Below are positions 33,716 through 43,149 of a stretch of 64,000 nucleotides of DNA, piece after piece. Position 1 is the stretch's first letter. The number at the start of each line of letters is the position of its first letter. Location of the stretch: NCBI GenBank assembly GCA_024686335.1, contig JAILCI010000054.1, positions 62,001 to 126,000 of the forward strand. The letters run 5' to 3'. Source of the DNA: Bacteroidales bacterium. GTDB lineage: Bacteria > Bacteroidota > Bacteroidia > Bacteroidales > WCHB1-69. The notes under the pieces were generated by a model, which was not told where the DNA came from, searched no databases, and saw only the letters and a list, made by a program, of their open reading frames with translations. The translations under genes were made by a program, and so were the position numbers.

Positions 33716-34861
33716 ATGATTCAGCGTACCATTAAAGAAGTTATTATGCGCACCATCAAACCAGGAAAAGTAATTCTGGTATATGGTGCCCGAAGAGTTG
33801 GCAAAACAGTGTTAATTAAACAGATAGCGGAAGAGTTTTCAGGAAAGACACTTTTTTTAAACGGTGAAGATTCTGAAGTGGAGACCATGTTCCTGACAAG
33901 AAGTGCTTCCCATTACCGCCAATTGTTTAGTGGAATAGACTTGCTGGTGGTGGATGAGGCACAAAACATTCCCGATATCGGACGCATTCTGAAATTAATA
34001 GTGGATGAAATTGAAAATATTCGCGTTATTGCTTCTGGTTCTTCTTCTTTCGATTTGAAAAATCAAACAGGAGAACCACTGGTAGGCAGATCCTATACAT
34101 TCCATCTGTCTTCCTTGGCCATTAGCGAATGGCTCTCTCAAACGTCCAATGCCCAATTGTACTTAGATTTAGGAGAAAGATTAATTTATGGAGGATATCC
34201 AGAATTAGTATCCTTTACAGACTTTGAAAGCAAGCAGCATTATCTGTCTGAATTATCTGAATCATATCTCTTAAAAGATATTCTCTCCTTGGATGGAATC
34301 AAAAACTCAAGCAAGATGTTAAATCTTCTACGATTGGTTTCCTTCCAAGTAGGCAGTGAGGTTTCGTATGACGAATTAAGCAGGCAACTTTCATTAAGCA
34401 GAAATACTGTTGAAAAATATCTTGATTTGCTCTCAAAAACTTTCGTCATTTTCAAATTGCCAGCCTTTTCCCAAAATCCCAGAAAAGAGATTAGAAAATC
34501 AAGTAAATGGTATTTTTTGGATAATGGCATTCGAAATACAGTGATCGGCGATTTTCGTCCATTGGCTTTAAGACAGGACACAAGTGCATTATGGGAGAAT
34601 TTCATGATATCTGAACGAATAAAATTCAACAACAATCTTCATAGAATGGCTTCCTATTACTTTTGGCGCACATACAACGGCCAAGAAATAGATCTTATAG
34701 AGGAGAGTAATGGCATTAGGAAAGCTTTTGAATTCAAATGGGGAGACAAAGAACCAAAATGTCCGCGCGCCTTCAAAGAAAATTATCCAGATATTTCTTT
34801 TGAGGTGGTCTCTAAAAATAACTTTTTAAATTTCACAACAAAGGAACAAGTTGATAACTAA
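33716..34861 (+). CDS. AAA+ ATPase with DUF4143 domain (copy 2)
   Basis: A 381-residue protein with Walker A GARRVGKT (residues 24-31), Walker B 'LLVVDEAQNIPDIGR', sensor 'IRVIASGSSSFDL' and 'FHLSSLAISEW', then a winged-helix-like part ('VSYDELSRQLSLSRNTVEKYLDLLSKTF') and the DUF4143 end with 'RTYNGQEIDLIEESNGIRKAFEFKW', a nuclease-like E-I-D...E-x-K pattern. Function unknown. It precedes mutS2 by 8 bases and likely shares its message. The sequence differs substantially from copies 1 and 3, so this is not a recent duplication. Confidence 0.9.
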   Translation: MIQRTIKEVIMRTIKPGKVILVYGARRVGKTVLIKQIAEEFSGKTLFLNGEDSEVETMFLTRSASHYRQLFSGIDLLVVDEAQNIPDIGRILKLIVDEIENIRVIASGSSSFDLKNQTGEPLVGRSYTFHLSSLAISEWLSQTSNAQLYLDLGERLIYGGYPELVSFTDFESKQHYLSELSESYLLKDILSLDGIKNSSKMLNLLRLVSFQVGSEVSYDELSRQLSLSRNTVEKYLDLLSKTFVIFKLPAFSQNPRKEIRKSSKWYFLDNGIRNTVIGDFRPLALRQDTSALWENFMISERIKFNNNLHRMASYYFWRTYNGQEIDLIEESNGIRKAFEFKWGDKEPKCPRAFKENYPDISFEVVSKNNFLNFTTKEQVDN

Positions 34862-34869
34862 AATGTACT

Positions 34870-37344
34870 ATGCTGTATCCGGAAAATTTTGAAGAGAAAA
34901 TCGGTTTTGACCAGGTGAGAGAGCGTCTCCGCACCCTCTGTCTCTCCCCGATGGGAGTAGAGAGGGTGGATGATGTGTCGATGATGACCTCGTTGGAGGA
35001 AATCATGCCCGAGTTGACTCTCACTGAGGAGTTCCGCCAGCTGTTGCTCTTCGACGAACCCTTCCCCGCACAAGACTACCACGACCTCCGCGTTGAGCTG
35101 AAACGTTTGCAGATAGAAGGCACTTACATCGAGTCGGAGACTCTGGCAGAGCTGCGCGCCTTCATCAACACGATGACCAACATCTTCGTCTACCTCAAGG
35201 TACGCCATGAATCGGAAAAATACCCCAACCTATGGAGTCTATGCGAGGAGATGCCCATCCAACGTGAGCTGACGGCGATGTTCAACCGTATTTTGGACGA
35301 GAAGGGACAGATTCGCGACAATGCCTCTGACGAACTCAGCCGTATCAAGAGTGAAATCAACCGCATCTCGCAGTCGGCCGACCGGCAGATCCGCAAGATA
35401 CTGAACAGTGCCAAGCAAGATGGTCTGGTCAAGGAGGATGCTGAGATGACGGTCCGTAACGGACGTCTCTGTATCCCGGTAACCGCCCAGTTCAAGCGCC
35501 GTCTCAAGGGCTTCATCCACGACGAGTCGGCCACGGGCCAGACGGTCTTCATCGAACCGGCGGAAGTCTTCGATGCCAACAACGAGCTTCGCGACCTGCA
35601 GAATGCCGAGCAGCGCGAGATCATCCGCATTCTCACCGAGCTCACCGACAATCTGCGCCCTGCCATTCCCGAACTGCTGGATGTACAGCAATTGCTGGGC
35701 CGTTACGATTTTCTGCGAGCTAAGGCACTCTACGCCATCGACATAGAAGCCTCATTGCCTCACATATCCGACTACCCACGCATCGAGTGGCAGCAGGCCA
35801 TCCATCCTCTGCTCTATCTCACCTTAAAGAAAAGCAGTAAAAAGGTAGTCCCTCTCAATATAACCCTAACCGCCGATCAGCGTATACTCCTTATCTCCGG
35901 TCCTAACGCTGGCGGTAAGTCTGTGTGTCTCAAATGTGTAGGACTGTTGCAATACATGATGCAGTGCGGTATGCTTGTCTCCATGCAGAGCACTTCCGAC
36001 ATGGGCATCTTCCAGCATATCTTCATCGATATCGGTGATGAGCAGTCCATCGAGAACGACCTCAGTACCTACAGTTCCCATCTATCCAATCTCAAGGTGA
36101 TGGAAGACAACCTGGACGAGCAGTCGCTGTTCCTCATCGACGAGTTTGGCTCAGGTACCGAGCCCACCTTGGGTGGTGCGTTGGCGGAGGCTATCTTGGA
36201 GAGCTATTATGAGCGACACTCATTCGGCATCATCACTACCCACTACGGAAATTTGAAGATGTTCCCCGACACTCATCCCGAGGCCGTCAACGGAGCCATG
36301 CTCTACAACACGCAAGAACTTCGGCCACTTTACCAGCTAAAAATTGGAAATCCGGGCAGTTCCTTCACCTACGAAATAGCACGACACATCGGACTGCGTG
36401 AAGATATTATCCACAATGCCATCGAGAAGTCGGGCACGGCGCAGATCGACTACGAGCGGAAATTGGAAGAAATCGAGACCATGCGGCTGGAGACTGAACA
36501 ACTGCTGAAGACCGTTCATGCGGCCGACGACCAGCTGGCTGAGATGATTGGCGAGTATGCCGAGAAGTTCTCCGCGCTCGACAAACAGCGCAAAGAGATC
36601 CTGCAGAAAGCCAAGAACCAGGCCAACTCCATCGTGGAGAGTGCCAATAAAGTGATAGAGAAGACCATCCGCGACATCAAGGAGGCCAAGGCGGAGGCGG
36701 AGAAAACCAAGGCAGCGCGCCAAAATGTATCCAAACTCAAGAAAGAACTCGACAAAGAGATTGACTCCATCGAGAAGGAAGAGGTCCTCAAGCCGTTAGT
36801 ACCGATCAAAATCAAGAACAAAAAACCGAAAGAGCGCAAGCCGGAAGTAATTGCTGACGAAAAACCAATCACGGTAGGTGACTCCGTCTTCATGGCCGAC
36901 ATGCAGATCACGGGCGAAGTGTTGAAGATCCAGGGTGGCGAGGCCACCATCTCCTTCAACTCCATCACCTTAAAGACCGACCTGAGCAAGTTGGTGAAAA
37001 TCAGCAAGAAAGAAGCAAGAGAAGTAAAGCGAGGCAATGTGGTCCGCTACAACGAGGGCACTTTGGCCGACGCCATGAACAAGAAACTGTCAGCTTTCAG
37101 CACTACTTTGGATGTGCGAGGGCAGCGCGCCGACGAGATGGTCGATGCCGTATCGGAATATCTCGACGAGGCCGCCATCCTGAACATCCGCAATGTCCGC
37201 ATCCTGCATGGCAAGGGCAACGGCATCCTGCGCAATGTGGTGCGGCAGCTCCTCGCCAAACGCAAAGACGTAGCCAGTTTCAACGATGAGATCCTCGAAC
37301 TAGGTGGCAGTGGCATCACGGTGGTAGAGATGAAGGAAAACTAA
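34870..37344 (+). CDS. mutS2: MutS2-family ATPase with Smr nuclease domain
   Basis: An 824-residue protein. It has the MutS core and ATPase (Walker A 'LISGPNAGGKSVCLK', Walker B 'SLFLIDEFGSGTEPTLGG', 'GIITTHYGNLK'), a long coiled coil (about residues 520-640, many Lys/Glu), and a C-terminal Smr domain ('LDVRGQRADEMVDAVSEYLDEA', 'VRILHGKGNGILRNVVRQLL'). It lacks the mismatch-recognition domain. MutS2 limits recombination and, in Bacillus, rescues collided ribosomes. Here it follows a DUF4143 ATPase and no own -7 box is seen. Confidence 0.97.
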   Translation: MLYPENFEEKIGFDQVRERLRTLCLSPMGVERVDDVSMMTSLEEIMPELTLTEEFRQLLLFDEPFPAQDYHDLRVELKRLQIEGTYIESETLAELRAFINTMTNIFVYLKVRHESEKYPNLWSLCEEMPIQRELTAMFNRILDEKGQIRDNASDELSRIKSEINRISQSADRQIRKILNSAKQDGLVKEDAEMTVRNGRLCIPVTAQFKRRLKGFIHDESATGQTVFIEPAEVFDANNELRDLQNAEQREIIRILTELTDNLRPAIPELLDVQQLLGRYDFLRAKALYAIDIEASLPHISDYPRIEWQQAIHPLLYLTLKKSSKKVVPLNITLTADQRILLISGPNAGGKSVCLKCVGLLQYMMQCGMLVSMQSTSDMGIFQHIFIDIGDEQSIENDLSTYSSHLSNLKVMEDNLDEQSLFLIDEFGSGTEPTLGGALAEAILESYYERHSFGIITTHYGNLKMFPDTHPEAVNGAMLYNTQELRPLYQLKIGNPGSSFTYEIARHIGLREDIIHNAIEKSGTAQIDYERKLEEIETMRLETEQLLKTVHAADDQLAEMIGEYAEKFSALDKQRKEILQKAKNQANSIVESANKVIEKTIRDIKEAKAEAEKTKAARQNVSKLKKELDKEIDSIEKEEVLKPLVPIKIKNKKPKERKPEVIADEKPITVGDSVFMADMQITGEVLKIQGGEATISFNSITLKTDLSKLVKISKKEAREVKRGNVVRYNEGTLADAMNKKLSAFSTTLDVRGQRADEMVDAVSEYLDEAAILNIRNVRILHGKGNGILRNVVRQLLAKRKDVASFNDEILELGGSGITVVEMKEN

Positions 37345-37354
37345 GGCGTGAAGA

Positions 37355-37464
37355 GGTTAAGAAGTTAAGAAACTAAGAAGTTAAGGGAAGCTCACCAAGA
37401 CTATCAACTAAACCCGTTTATCATCGTTGGAGACGTTCCATGGAACGTCTCTACAAAGTGACTC
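37355..37464. repeat. Dispersed repeat block with palindrome copy C
   Basis: The left part (37355-37387) is a run of AAGTTAAGA/AACTAAGA units; 24 of its bases (37363-37386) are the exact reverse complement of 22617-22640. The right part (37429-37464) holds the perfect palindrome with arm GAGACGTTCCA plus TACAAAGTGACTC, the inverted match to copy A. The two sub-blocks sit closer together here than at 22.4-22.6 kb, so the block is a mosaic. Confidence 0.75.
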
Positions 37465-37506
37465 CTCACTAAAAAACTATCAACTACCAACTATCAACTA
37501 AAATTG

Positions 37507-37514
37507 TATCTTTG
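37507..37514 (+). promoter_or_regulatory. -7 box, 4 bases from the GNAT start codon
   Basis: TATCTTTG, then CCGC, then ATG at 37519. The longer frame from 37504 reads through the box as 'MYLCR' and is rejected. Confidence 0.6.
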
Positions 37515-37518
37515 CCGC

Positions 37519-37959
37519 ATGGAAAAAGAAGAGATTACCATTCGCATAATGACTCCGGAGGATTACACGCCGGTGTACAAACTATGGACCGAGACCGCGG
37601 GCATGGCTATCCGCAGCTATGACGATTCCGAAGAGGGTATCACCAAGTTCATTGCAAAGAATCCAGACTCCAACTTTGTAGCTATCAGAAAAGGAGAGAT
37701 TGTAGGTGTCATCCTCTGCGGCATTGACGGCAGACGCGCCTATATCTACCACACGGTGGTCAACCCTGCCTACCGCCGCCAGGGCATTGGCAAACAATTA
37801 TTAGAAGCTGTTATGGCGGTGGCAGAGAAGGAAGGCATCCACAAGAGCGGACTCCTTGTGATGCGCAACAACGAACTCGGCCAACAGTTCTGGGCTTCCC
37901 AAGGGTGGGACATCCGCAACGACGTGGTCTATTACAGTTACAACAACGTGCCTCAGTAA
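37519..37959 (+). CDS. GNAT family N-acetyltransferase
   Basis: A 146-residue GCN5-type acetyltransferase. The acetyl-CoA site is plain: 'YIYHTVVNPAYRRQGIGKQLLEAVMAVAEKEG' (Q/RxxGxG/A as RRQGIG). The N-terminus 'ITIRIMTPEDYTPVYKLW' is typical. The substrate cannot be told; related small members act on amino acids, antibiotics or protein N-termini. It is followed after 3 bases by a lipoprotein gene. Confidence 0.93.
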   Translation: MEKEEITIRIMTPEDYTPVYKLWTETAGMAIRSYDDSEEGITKFIAKNPDSNFVAIRKGEIVGVILCGIDGRRAYIYHTVVNPAYRRQGIGKQLLEAVMAVAEKEGIHKSGLLVMRNNELGQQFWASQGWDIRNDVVYYSYNNVPQ

Positions 37960-37962
37960 ACC

Positions 37963-39594
37963 ATGAGACGATGGCTTCTTCCGGTCTTGCTCGCAACGGT
38001 GCTCCTGCTCGCAGGATGCGCCAAGGTGGTGCTGCCCTCCGGTGGCCCCCGCGACACCGAGCCTCCTAAGATGCTCAAAGAAGACCCGCCAGCAGGCTCC
38101 GTAAACTTCTCCGACAATCAAATCAAAATCACTTTTGATGAGTTTTTCACATTGAACAACCCGTCGGAAAATGTTCTTATCTCTCCTCCCTTATCTTCCG
38201 CGCCAAAGTATACCACCAATGGCAAGTCACTTATTATCAAATTCACGGATACCCTGCAGCCCCACACCACTTACAATATGGTGTTCTCCAACTGCATCAA
38301 AGACTTCCACGAAAGCAACGAGCTCTCCTATTACCACTATAGTTTCTCCACGGGCGACATTATCGATTCGTTTTCCATCCGAGGCAACGTACTCGACGCC
38401 GTCACCTTGGAAAGCAACAAGGATTTCCTCGTGATGCTCTATCTTCAGGATGTAGACTCTCTGCCTTTGACAACAATTCCTGACTACGTCACCAAGTCGT
38501 TAGCCAACGGCAGCTTCACCTTCAACAATATTGCGCCCGGCGACTACAAACTCTTCGCCCTCAAGGACATCAACGCCAACATGCTCTACGACCTACCCAA
38601 CGAGCAGATTGCCTATGCTGACAAACTGGTGAGCGCTTTTCCGGTCCCAAAAAATGATTCCGTCACTAAAGTTGGTGAAGAGGTTCAGATCCTCAGTTTT
38701 GAAAAATCTGCCGAACATCCACAACTAACGCGTGTGGAAAATCCAGCATTAGGCACCTACATCATTCCTTACAAATCTCCTGTGACCAACTTTTCTGCAG
38801 AAGCCATCGGAAAAACACTGCCCTATTTTGAATCCATCAATGCCAACCGCGACTCTATCTTCTGGTATATGAAAGAGCCGCTCAACGACACGCTTTCTTT
38901 CGTCTTAAATGCTGATGGTCAATCTGATACAATCTATCTCAAACCATATAAGGCCAAGACCACAGGTGGACGCGGCAGTGCGTCACCGCAACAAAACAAG
39001 TTGATAGTTGCTACGCAAAATGTCGGACACCGTTTCAAACCACTCGCCCTATCCTTCTCTTATCCCATTCGTCCTGCCGACTCCATCCCTGTCACTTTAA
39101 TCTGTCAAAAAGATACGATTGTTTCCAAGATCTCCGTACCCGACACTTTTGTCAAGAGATTAGAGTTGCCACTGTCCTTTGAAGATAAAAATAACTACAT
39201 CCTCATCATCCCCGACTCTGTCTTCTGGGGTTACAATGGCAAGACCAACGACTCCATCAAAACGCAATTTGAGACCCATTCGGTTAAGGACTACGGAAAT
39301 CTCACCATGGAATATGTTTGTCCTGGAAACGGACACCATTATATCGCCCAGTTATGGATGGATAAGAAGATGATTCAAGAAAACATTTTCTCAAAGACCT
39401 GCAAGATAGAATACCTCCATTTAGATCCTGGCAACTACCGCGTCAAGGTGATTGAGGATGCCAACAAAAATGGTCGTTGGGACTCTGGCAACTATGCCCT
39501 CAAACAACAAGCCGAGCGGGTCTGGTTCTTCTCCCACGCCATCTCAATACGCGCCTTTTGGGATAGTGAAGAACAATTTGTTATTCAGAAATAA
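37963..39594 (+). CDS. Lipoprotein with N-terminal Ig-like (Big_5) domain
   Basis: A 543-residue protein with a lipobox (LLLAGC, Cys19). The following 'PPKMLKEDPPAGSVNFSDNQIKITFDEFFTL' and 'YNMVFSNCIKDFHE...YSFSTG' are hallmarks of the Big_5 Ig-like fold. The rest is beta-rich and ends with 'LDPGNYRVKVIEDANKNGRWDSGNY', a calcium-loop-like segment. Such proteins are conserved single-copy lipoproteins of the Bacteroidetes envelope without a known role. Translation is probably coupled to the GNAT gene. Confidence 0.85.
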   Translation: MRRWLLPVLLATVLLLAGCAKVVLPSGGPRDTEPPKMLKEDPPAGSVNFSDNQIKITFDEFFTLNNPSENVLISPPLSSAPKYTTNGKSLIIKFTDTLQPHTTYNMVFSNCIKDFHESNELSYYHYSFSTGDIIDSFSIRGNVLDAVTLESNKDFLVMLYLQDVDSLPLTTIPDYVTKSLANGSFTFNNIAPGDYKLFALKDINANMLYDLPNEQIAYADKLVSAFPVPKNDSVTKVGEEVQILSFEKSAEHPQLTRVENPALGTYIIPYKSPVTNFSAEAIGKTLPYFESINANRDSIFWYMKEPLNDTLSFVLNADGQSDTIYLKPYKAKTTGGRGSASPQQNKLIVATQNVGHRFKPLALSFSYPIRPADSIPVTLICQKDTIVSKISVPDTFVKRLELPLSFEDKNNYILIIPDSVFWGYNGKTNDSIKTQFETHSVKDYGNLTMEYVCPGNGHHYIAQLWMDKKMIQENIFSKTCKIEYLHLDPGNYRVKVIEDANKNGRWDSGNYALKQQAERVWFFSHAISIRAFWDSEEQFVIQK

Positions 39595-39633
39595 GGAATA
39601 CCCGCCCCCGTTCCTCTAAGGAAAACGATTGTA

Positions 39634-39710
39634 CGAAAATGTGATAAAAGTTTGAAAAATTATTTCGAAAATGTGATTTTTATTATATATTTGCCGTTGT
39701 AAAATGTGAT
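39634..39710. repeat. Three AAAATGTGAT repeats around the promoter of DUF4143 copy 3
   Basis: The ten bases AAAATGTGAT occur at 39636-39645, 39668-39677 and 39701-39710, so the spacing is 32 and 33 bases. The first two are extended to CGAAAATGTGAT. The -7 box (39686-39693) lies between the second and third. Direct, helically phased copies look like operator sites. Confidence 0.65.
39686..39693 (+). promoter_or_regulatory. -7 box of DUF4143 copy 3
   Basis: TATATTTG, 26 bases before the ATG at position 39720 region (start 39719), flanked by the AAAATGTGAT repeats. Confidence 0.55.
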
Positions 39711-39718
39711 GACTGATT

Positions 39719-41074
39719 ATGAAACTACTTAAGAGACAAATTGATAAGTTTTTAGATGATTGGTTTAAGAACCCTAAACATAAACCTCTTATCATCAATG
39801 GCGCTCGACAGATTGGAAAAACTGTATCTATAAGGGCCTTCGGAAAGATGCATTATGACTCTATTGTAGAGATAAACTTTGTACTTGAAGAAAAGTATCG
39901 ACGCATCTTTGACGACGGGTATGATGTAGATACTATTTTGAAAAACATATCGATGCTGAATCCTTCGGTAAAACTGATACCAGGGAAGACGCTGCTGTTT
40001 TTCGACGAGTTACAAAAATGTCCAAAATGCGCCACTTCGCTAAAGTCGTTCTGTCAAGATAATCGCTATGACGTAATTTGCAGCGGGTCACTAATGGGTA
40101 TCTACTACGAGGAGATAGAATCTAATGCGGTGGGGTTCAAAGAGGACTACAAAATGCACTCGCTGAACTTTGAGGAGTTCTTGTGGGCTAAGGGGTATTC
40201 TGAGGATCAGGTCGAAGACCTGTATAGGCACATGGAAACACTAACACCTTTCTCTCGACTAGAGATGGACACTCTGATGGGGCATTTCAGGGACTATATG
40301 AGTATTGGAGGTATGCCTGAGGTGGTCGCTATGTTTGTAAAAAATGGGCATTTCGGAGGTACGCTGAAACTGATGCGTCAATTGCTGAAAGACTACGAGG
40401 AGGACATCACAAAATATGCAAAGAACACGGACAAAGCAAAAATACTCGCTGTGTATAACCATATTAATACATTTCTGGGCAAAGAAAACAAAAAGTTCCA
40501 GATCACAAAGGTAGCTCGTGGTGCGAGAAGTAGAGAATACCTCGGTTCCGTCGAATGGCTCCAAGAAGCCGGTGTGGTAAATGTGTGCTACTGTCTAAAC
40601 AATGCAGAGCTTCCATTGAAGGGCAATTACGTGCCAAACATGTATAAACTATATTACCATGACACTGGACTGCTGATAGCATCGTTGGACGAGGAAGCAC
40701 AGCAGGACCTAAGGGAAAACCGAAACTTCGGCACATACAAAGGTGCCATTTATGAGAATATAGTGGGTGAAATGCTGATTAAGGCGGGTTATGAGCAATT
40801 ATTCTACTATATGAACGACAACCCAGCTCTGGAAATGGATTTTTTCGTACGGGATGCAGATAGTCTGATTCCCGTGGAAGTAAAGGCAAAAGACAGTGCT
40901 ACAACCTCGTTGAACCATCTGATTGAATGGAAATCATATCCAGACGTAAAGTTCGGCATTAAACTTGGATACAAAAACATCGGATGGAATGGGAAATTCT
41001 ATACATTCCCATATTTTCTAGGGTTTTTGATTAGAAGATGGTTGCAAAACTCGAAAAGAGTAAAAAATAATTGA
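39719..41074 (+). CDS. AAA+ ATPase with DUF4143 domain (copy 3)
   Basis: A 451-residue protein with Walker A GARQIGKT (residues 28-35), Walker B 'TLLFFDELQKCPKCATSLK', sensor 'YDVICSGSLMGIYY', the 'FLWAKGY' helix and a C-terminal DUF4143 domain with 'NPALEMDFFVRDADSLIPVEVKAKDS', a clear nuclease-like E-M-D...E-V-K pattern. It represents the longer subtype, distinct from copies 1 and 2. It is transcribed alone from a promoter carrying repeated motifs. Role unknown; nothing in the surroundings suggests a partner. Confidence 0.92.
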   Translation: MKLLKRQIDKFLDDWFKNPKHKPLIINGARQIGKTVSIRAFGKMHYDSIVEINFVLEEKYRRIFDDGYDVDTILKNISMLNPSVKLIPGKTLLFFDELQKCPKCATSLKSFCQDNRYDVICSGSLMGIYYEEIESNAVGFKEDYKMHSLNFEEFLWAKGYSEDQVEDLYRHMETLTPFSRLEMDTLMGHFRDYMSIGGMPEVVAMFVKNGHFGGTLKLMRQLLKDYEEDITKYAKNTDKAKILAVYNHINTFLGKENKKFQITKVARGARSREYLGSVEWLQEAGVVNVCYCLNNAELPLKGNYVPNMYKLYYHDTGLLIASLDEEAQQDLRENRNFGTYKGAIYENIVGEMLIKAGYEQLFYYMNDNPALEMDFFVRDADSLIPVEVKAKDSATTSLNHLIEWKSYPDVKFGIKLGYKNIGWNGKFYTFPYFLGFLIRRWLQNSKRVKNN

Positions 41075-41170
41075 GACGACAGTATAAAATAAAAAGTTTT
41101 GTTTAATACTTAATAATATTTTATAATTATATTACAATATTTTTAAAATATCATCGTTAGGTATTGTACT

Positions 41171-41863
41171 ATGAAACGATTTATAGACAATATTTTTTCG
41201 ATGTTTTATCCGCGTCTGTGTGTCGGATGCGGAAATGCCTTGAGGCAGCATGAGGAGCAATTGTGCCTACATTGCCTCCTTCATCTACCGGAAACACACT
41301 ATCACCAAGAACATGACCAACCTCTTAGTTATATCTTTGCGGGTCGAGTTCCCGTACGGGAGGTGGCTTCGCTAATGTTTTACAACAAAGGAAGTATCGT
41401 GCAGAACATCCTGCATCAGCTCAAGTACAAAGGGAAAAAGGAGATTGGCAAGTTTTTGGGACGTTATTACGGACGGCAGCTACGCAAAGAACCTCGCTTT
41501 CGAAGTGTGGACTGCATCCTGCCAATTCCTTTGCATCCCAAAAAACAGCGCAAGAGAGGGTATAACCAGAGCGAGTGGATCGCCATGGGATTGTCGGAGG
41601 GTCTCGGTGTTCCATACATGACTGATGTGTTAATCCGTACACATTTTACAGATACGCAGACAAAAAAGAGCCGTTTTAACCGATGGGAGAACGTAAAGGA
41701 GGTCTTTGACGTGCAGAATCCGGAGAAGATTCGCTACAAACATGTGCTAGTCTGCGATGACGTGCTTACCACTGGCGCCACCATGGAGGCGGCCATACAA
41801 CATTTAATACAAGTAGAGGGGGTGACCGTAAGCGTCGTAACTCTCGCGACAGCTAGTCACTAA
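41171..41863 (+). CDS. ComF family protein (phosphoribosyltransferase-like)
   Basis: A 230-residue protein with an N-terminal zinc-finger-like pair ('PRLCVGCGNAL...EEQLCLHCLLHL') and a type I phosphoribosyltransferase domain whose PRPP loop reads 'VLVCDDVLTTGATMEAA'. ComF proteins assist DNA uptake in transformable bacteria. dprA, another DNA-uptake gene, lies 3.4 kb further on, so natural transformation is possible. The stop overlaps that of the convergent gene (41860). Confidence 0.92.
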   Translation: MKRFIDNIFSMFYPRLCVGCGNALRQHEEQLCLHCLLHLPETHYHQEHDQPLSYIFAGRVPVREVASLMFYNKGSIVQNILHQLKYKGKKEIGKFLGRYYGRQLRKEPRFRSVDCILPIPLHPKKQRKRGYNQSEWIAMGLSEGLGVPYMTDVLIRTHFTDTQTKKSRFNRWENVKEVFDVQNPEKIRYKHVLVCDDVLTTGATMEAAIQHLIQVEGVTVSVVTLATASH

Positions 41864-43065
41864 AGGTTCTCCTTACGGGAGGCCAGTTTGACATTACGAC
41901 ACTCGGTACCGTTAAAGTGGGTGTGAGTCAACTTAATATAAAAGGTCCCGTTGGGCTGCGTTTTGAGAACAGACTCTAGATATTTGTGATATTTCAGCAA
42001 CTGTCCTTGGTCAAGAGCCCAATAGGTAGAGTAAATCTTTGAAAAACGGATACCATTGTATGTTTTTCTGGCTTTGAGGATGATTTCGTTTTTATACAAA
42101 TCATAAAAATGAAATTCCGTCTTGGCTGACATGGGAAATCCATGGATATAAGGTTGGCGCAATGTGGGCTCTGCGGCATCCTGCTTGGAGATGGGATTCT
42201 CAAAAATAATAAAGGAGAGATCACGCACATCCATCAGAAATGTATCGATTTTATTATCTTTATAATGTATCTTGAATCCCTCACAAAAAGAGGAAACGTA
42301 CTTAAGCGTATCGATAGAGCAGGTGATTGTCAACTGAGGTACATATAATGCAGGAGCATTGTCCAGATAACCATGTAAAAGCTTTGAAAAATAGTTCGAC
42401 AAAGAATCATAATGATCGGGATAAACCTCTTTATATTCCAGGACCACCTCGTCACGGCGTGACATGAAGTCTTGGATATTGTTGATTGTCTGTGAAAATG
42501 CGGGGGACAGGTTATTCTGTTTCATCAGGGAGTTGAGCTCTGAAGAGCGGGTTACGGCTTCGATATAGGATTGGCGCGCACGCTCTTGGTCATTCATCTG
42601 CTCATATCTTTGAGACTGTGCCAAGAAGGTCTCAATCTCGGAGAGTTGGCGAATCAACTCCATATTAAAATCAGAAGTTGGGGAGATAAGATTAAGGTTT
42701 TCATCGCGCGCGTACGCGATAGCATCATTATAGTATTTAAGGGAAGCGGAGGCATAGCCACCTTCCTCCAGTCGGCGCGCATTGGAAACCAGGTCGTCGA
42801 GATGCTGATATTTCTTCATTGAAAGGATCTTATTGTAGGCGTCCTTTCGTTCCGTTTTGGAGATTTTTGGCTGCTCTTGCGCCTTAAAATAGAAGAATTG
42901 TGCCTGCTGATAGTCATGAACCATCGCACAAGAGTCGCCCTTGAGAATATAGGATTCATAGGTTAAATTAGTCTTAGGAGCCAATGTAACTCTTTGTGCC
43001 ACAATATTTAATGGCACAATCAGACCCAGCGTCAGAACCCCAAAAATTATCTTCAAATTTTTCAC
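41860..43065 (-). CDS. Secreted hypothetical protein with TPR-like N-terminal half
   Basis: The start is taken as the GTG at 43065 ([24 protein letters not shown], read as Met), which gives a good signal peptide and 401 residues. The only upstream ATG (43080) is followed by TATCTTTG, the -7 box, so it cannot be used. The N-terminal half is helical with a TPR-like pattern ('[29 protein letters not shown]', '[16 protein letters not shown]'); the C-terminal half is beta-rich. I do not recognise the family. Monocistronic and convergent with comF. Confidence 0.72.
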   Translation of the reverse strand: MKNLKIIFGVLTLGLIVPLNIVAQRVTLAPKTNLTYESYILKGDSCAMVHDYQQAQFFYFKAQEQPKISKTERKDAYNKILSMKKYQHLDDLVSNARRLEEGGYASASLKYYNDAIAYARDENLNLISPTSDFNMELIRQLSEIETFLAQSQRYEQMNDQERARQSYIEAVTRSSELNSLMKQNNLSPAFSQTINNIQDFMSRRDEVVLEYKEVYPDHYDSLSNYFSKLLHGYLDNAPALYVPQLTITCSIDTLKYVSSFCEGFKIHYKDNKIDTFLMDVRDLSFIIFENPISKQDAAEPTLRQPYIHGFPMSAKTEFHFYDLYKNEIILKARKTYNGIRFSKIYSTYWALDQGQLLKYHKYLESVLKTQPNGTFYIKLTHTHFNGTECRNVKLASRKENL

Positions 43066-43069
43066 GCGG

Positions 43070-43077
43070 CAAAGATA
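43070..43077 (-). promoter_or_regulatory. -7 box, 4 bases from a GTG start
   Basis: TATCTTTG followed by CCGC and GTG on the minus strand, the same layout as at 37507. Confidence 0.55.
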
Positions 43078-43097
43078 CAATTATTCAAAAAAAATTG

Positions 43098-43105
43098 TAC
43101 TTTTG
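43098..43105 (+). promoter_or_regulatory. -7 box of the rpsF-rpsR-rplI operon
   Basis: TACTTTTG, 44 bases before the rpsF ATG. Confidence 0.65.
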
Positions 43106-43149
43106 CCGCCCATTTAAAAATTAATTATTTTACTAAACCAAAAAAAGTT

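Noticed and set aside
33716-41074. DUF4143 ATPases as transposase or mobile-element genes
   Set aside because: No terminal inverted repeats or target duplications flank them, and the three copies are too divergent to be recent transposition products.
43106-43149. S6:S18-binding autoregulatory leader before rpsF
   Set aside because: The leader is short and AT-rich, and I could not find the required CCG-bulge hairpin.
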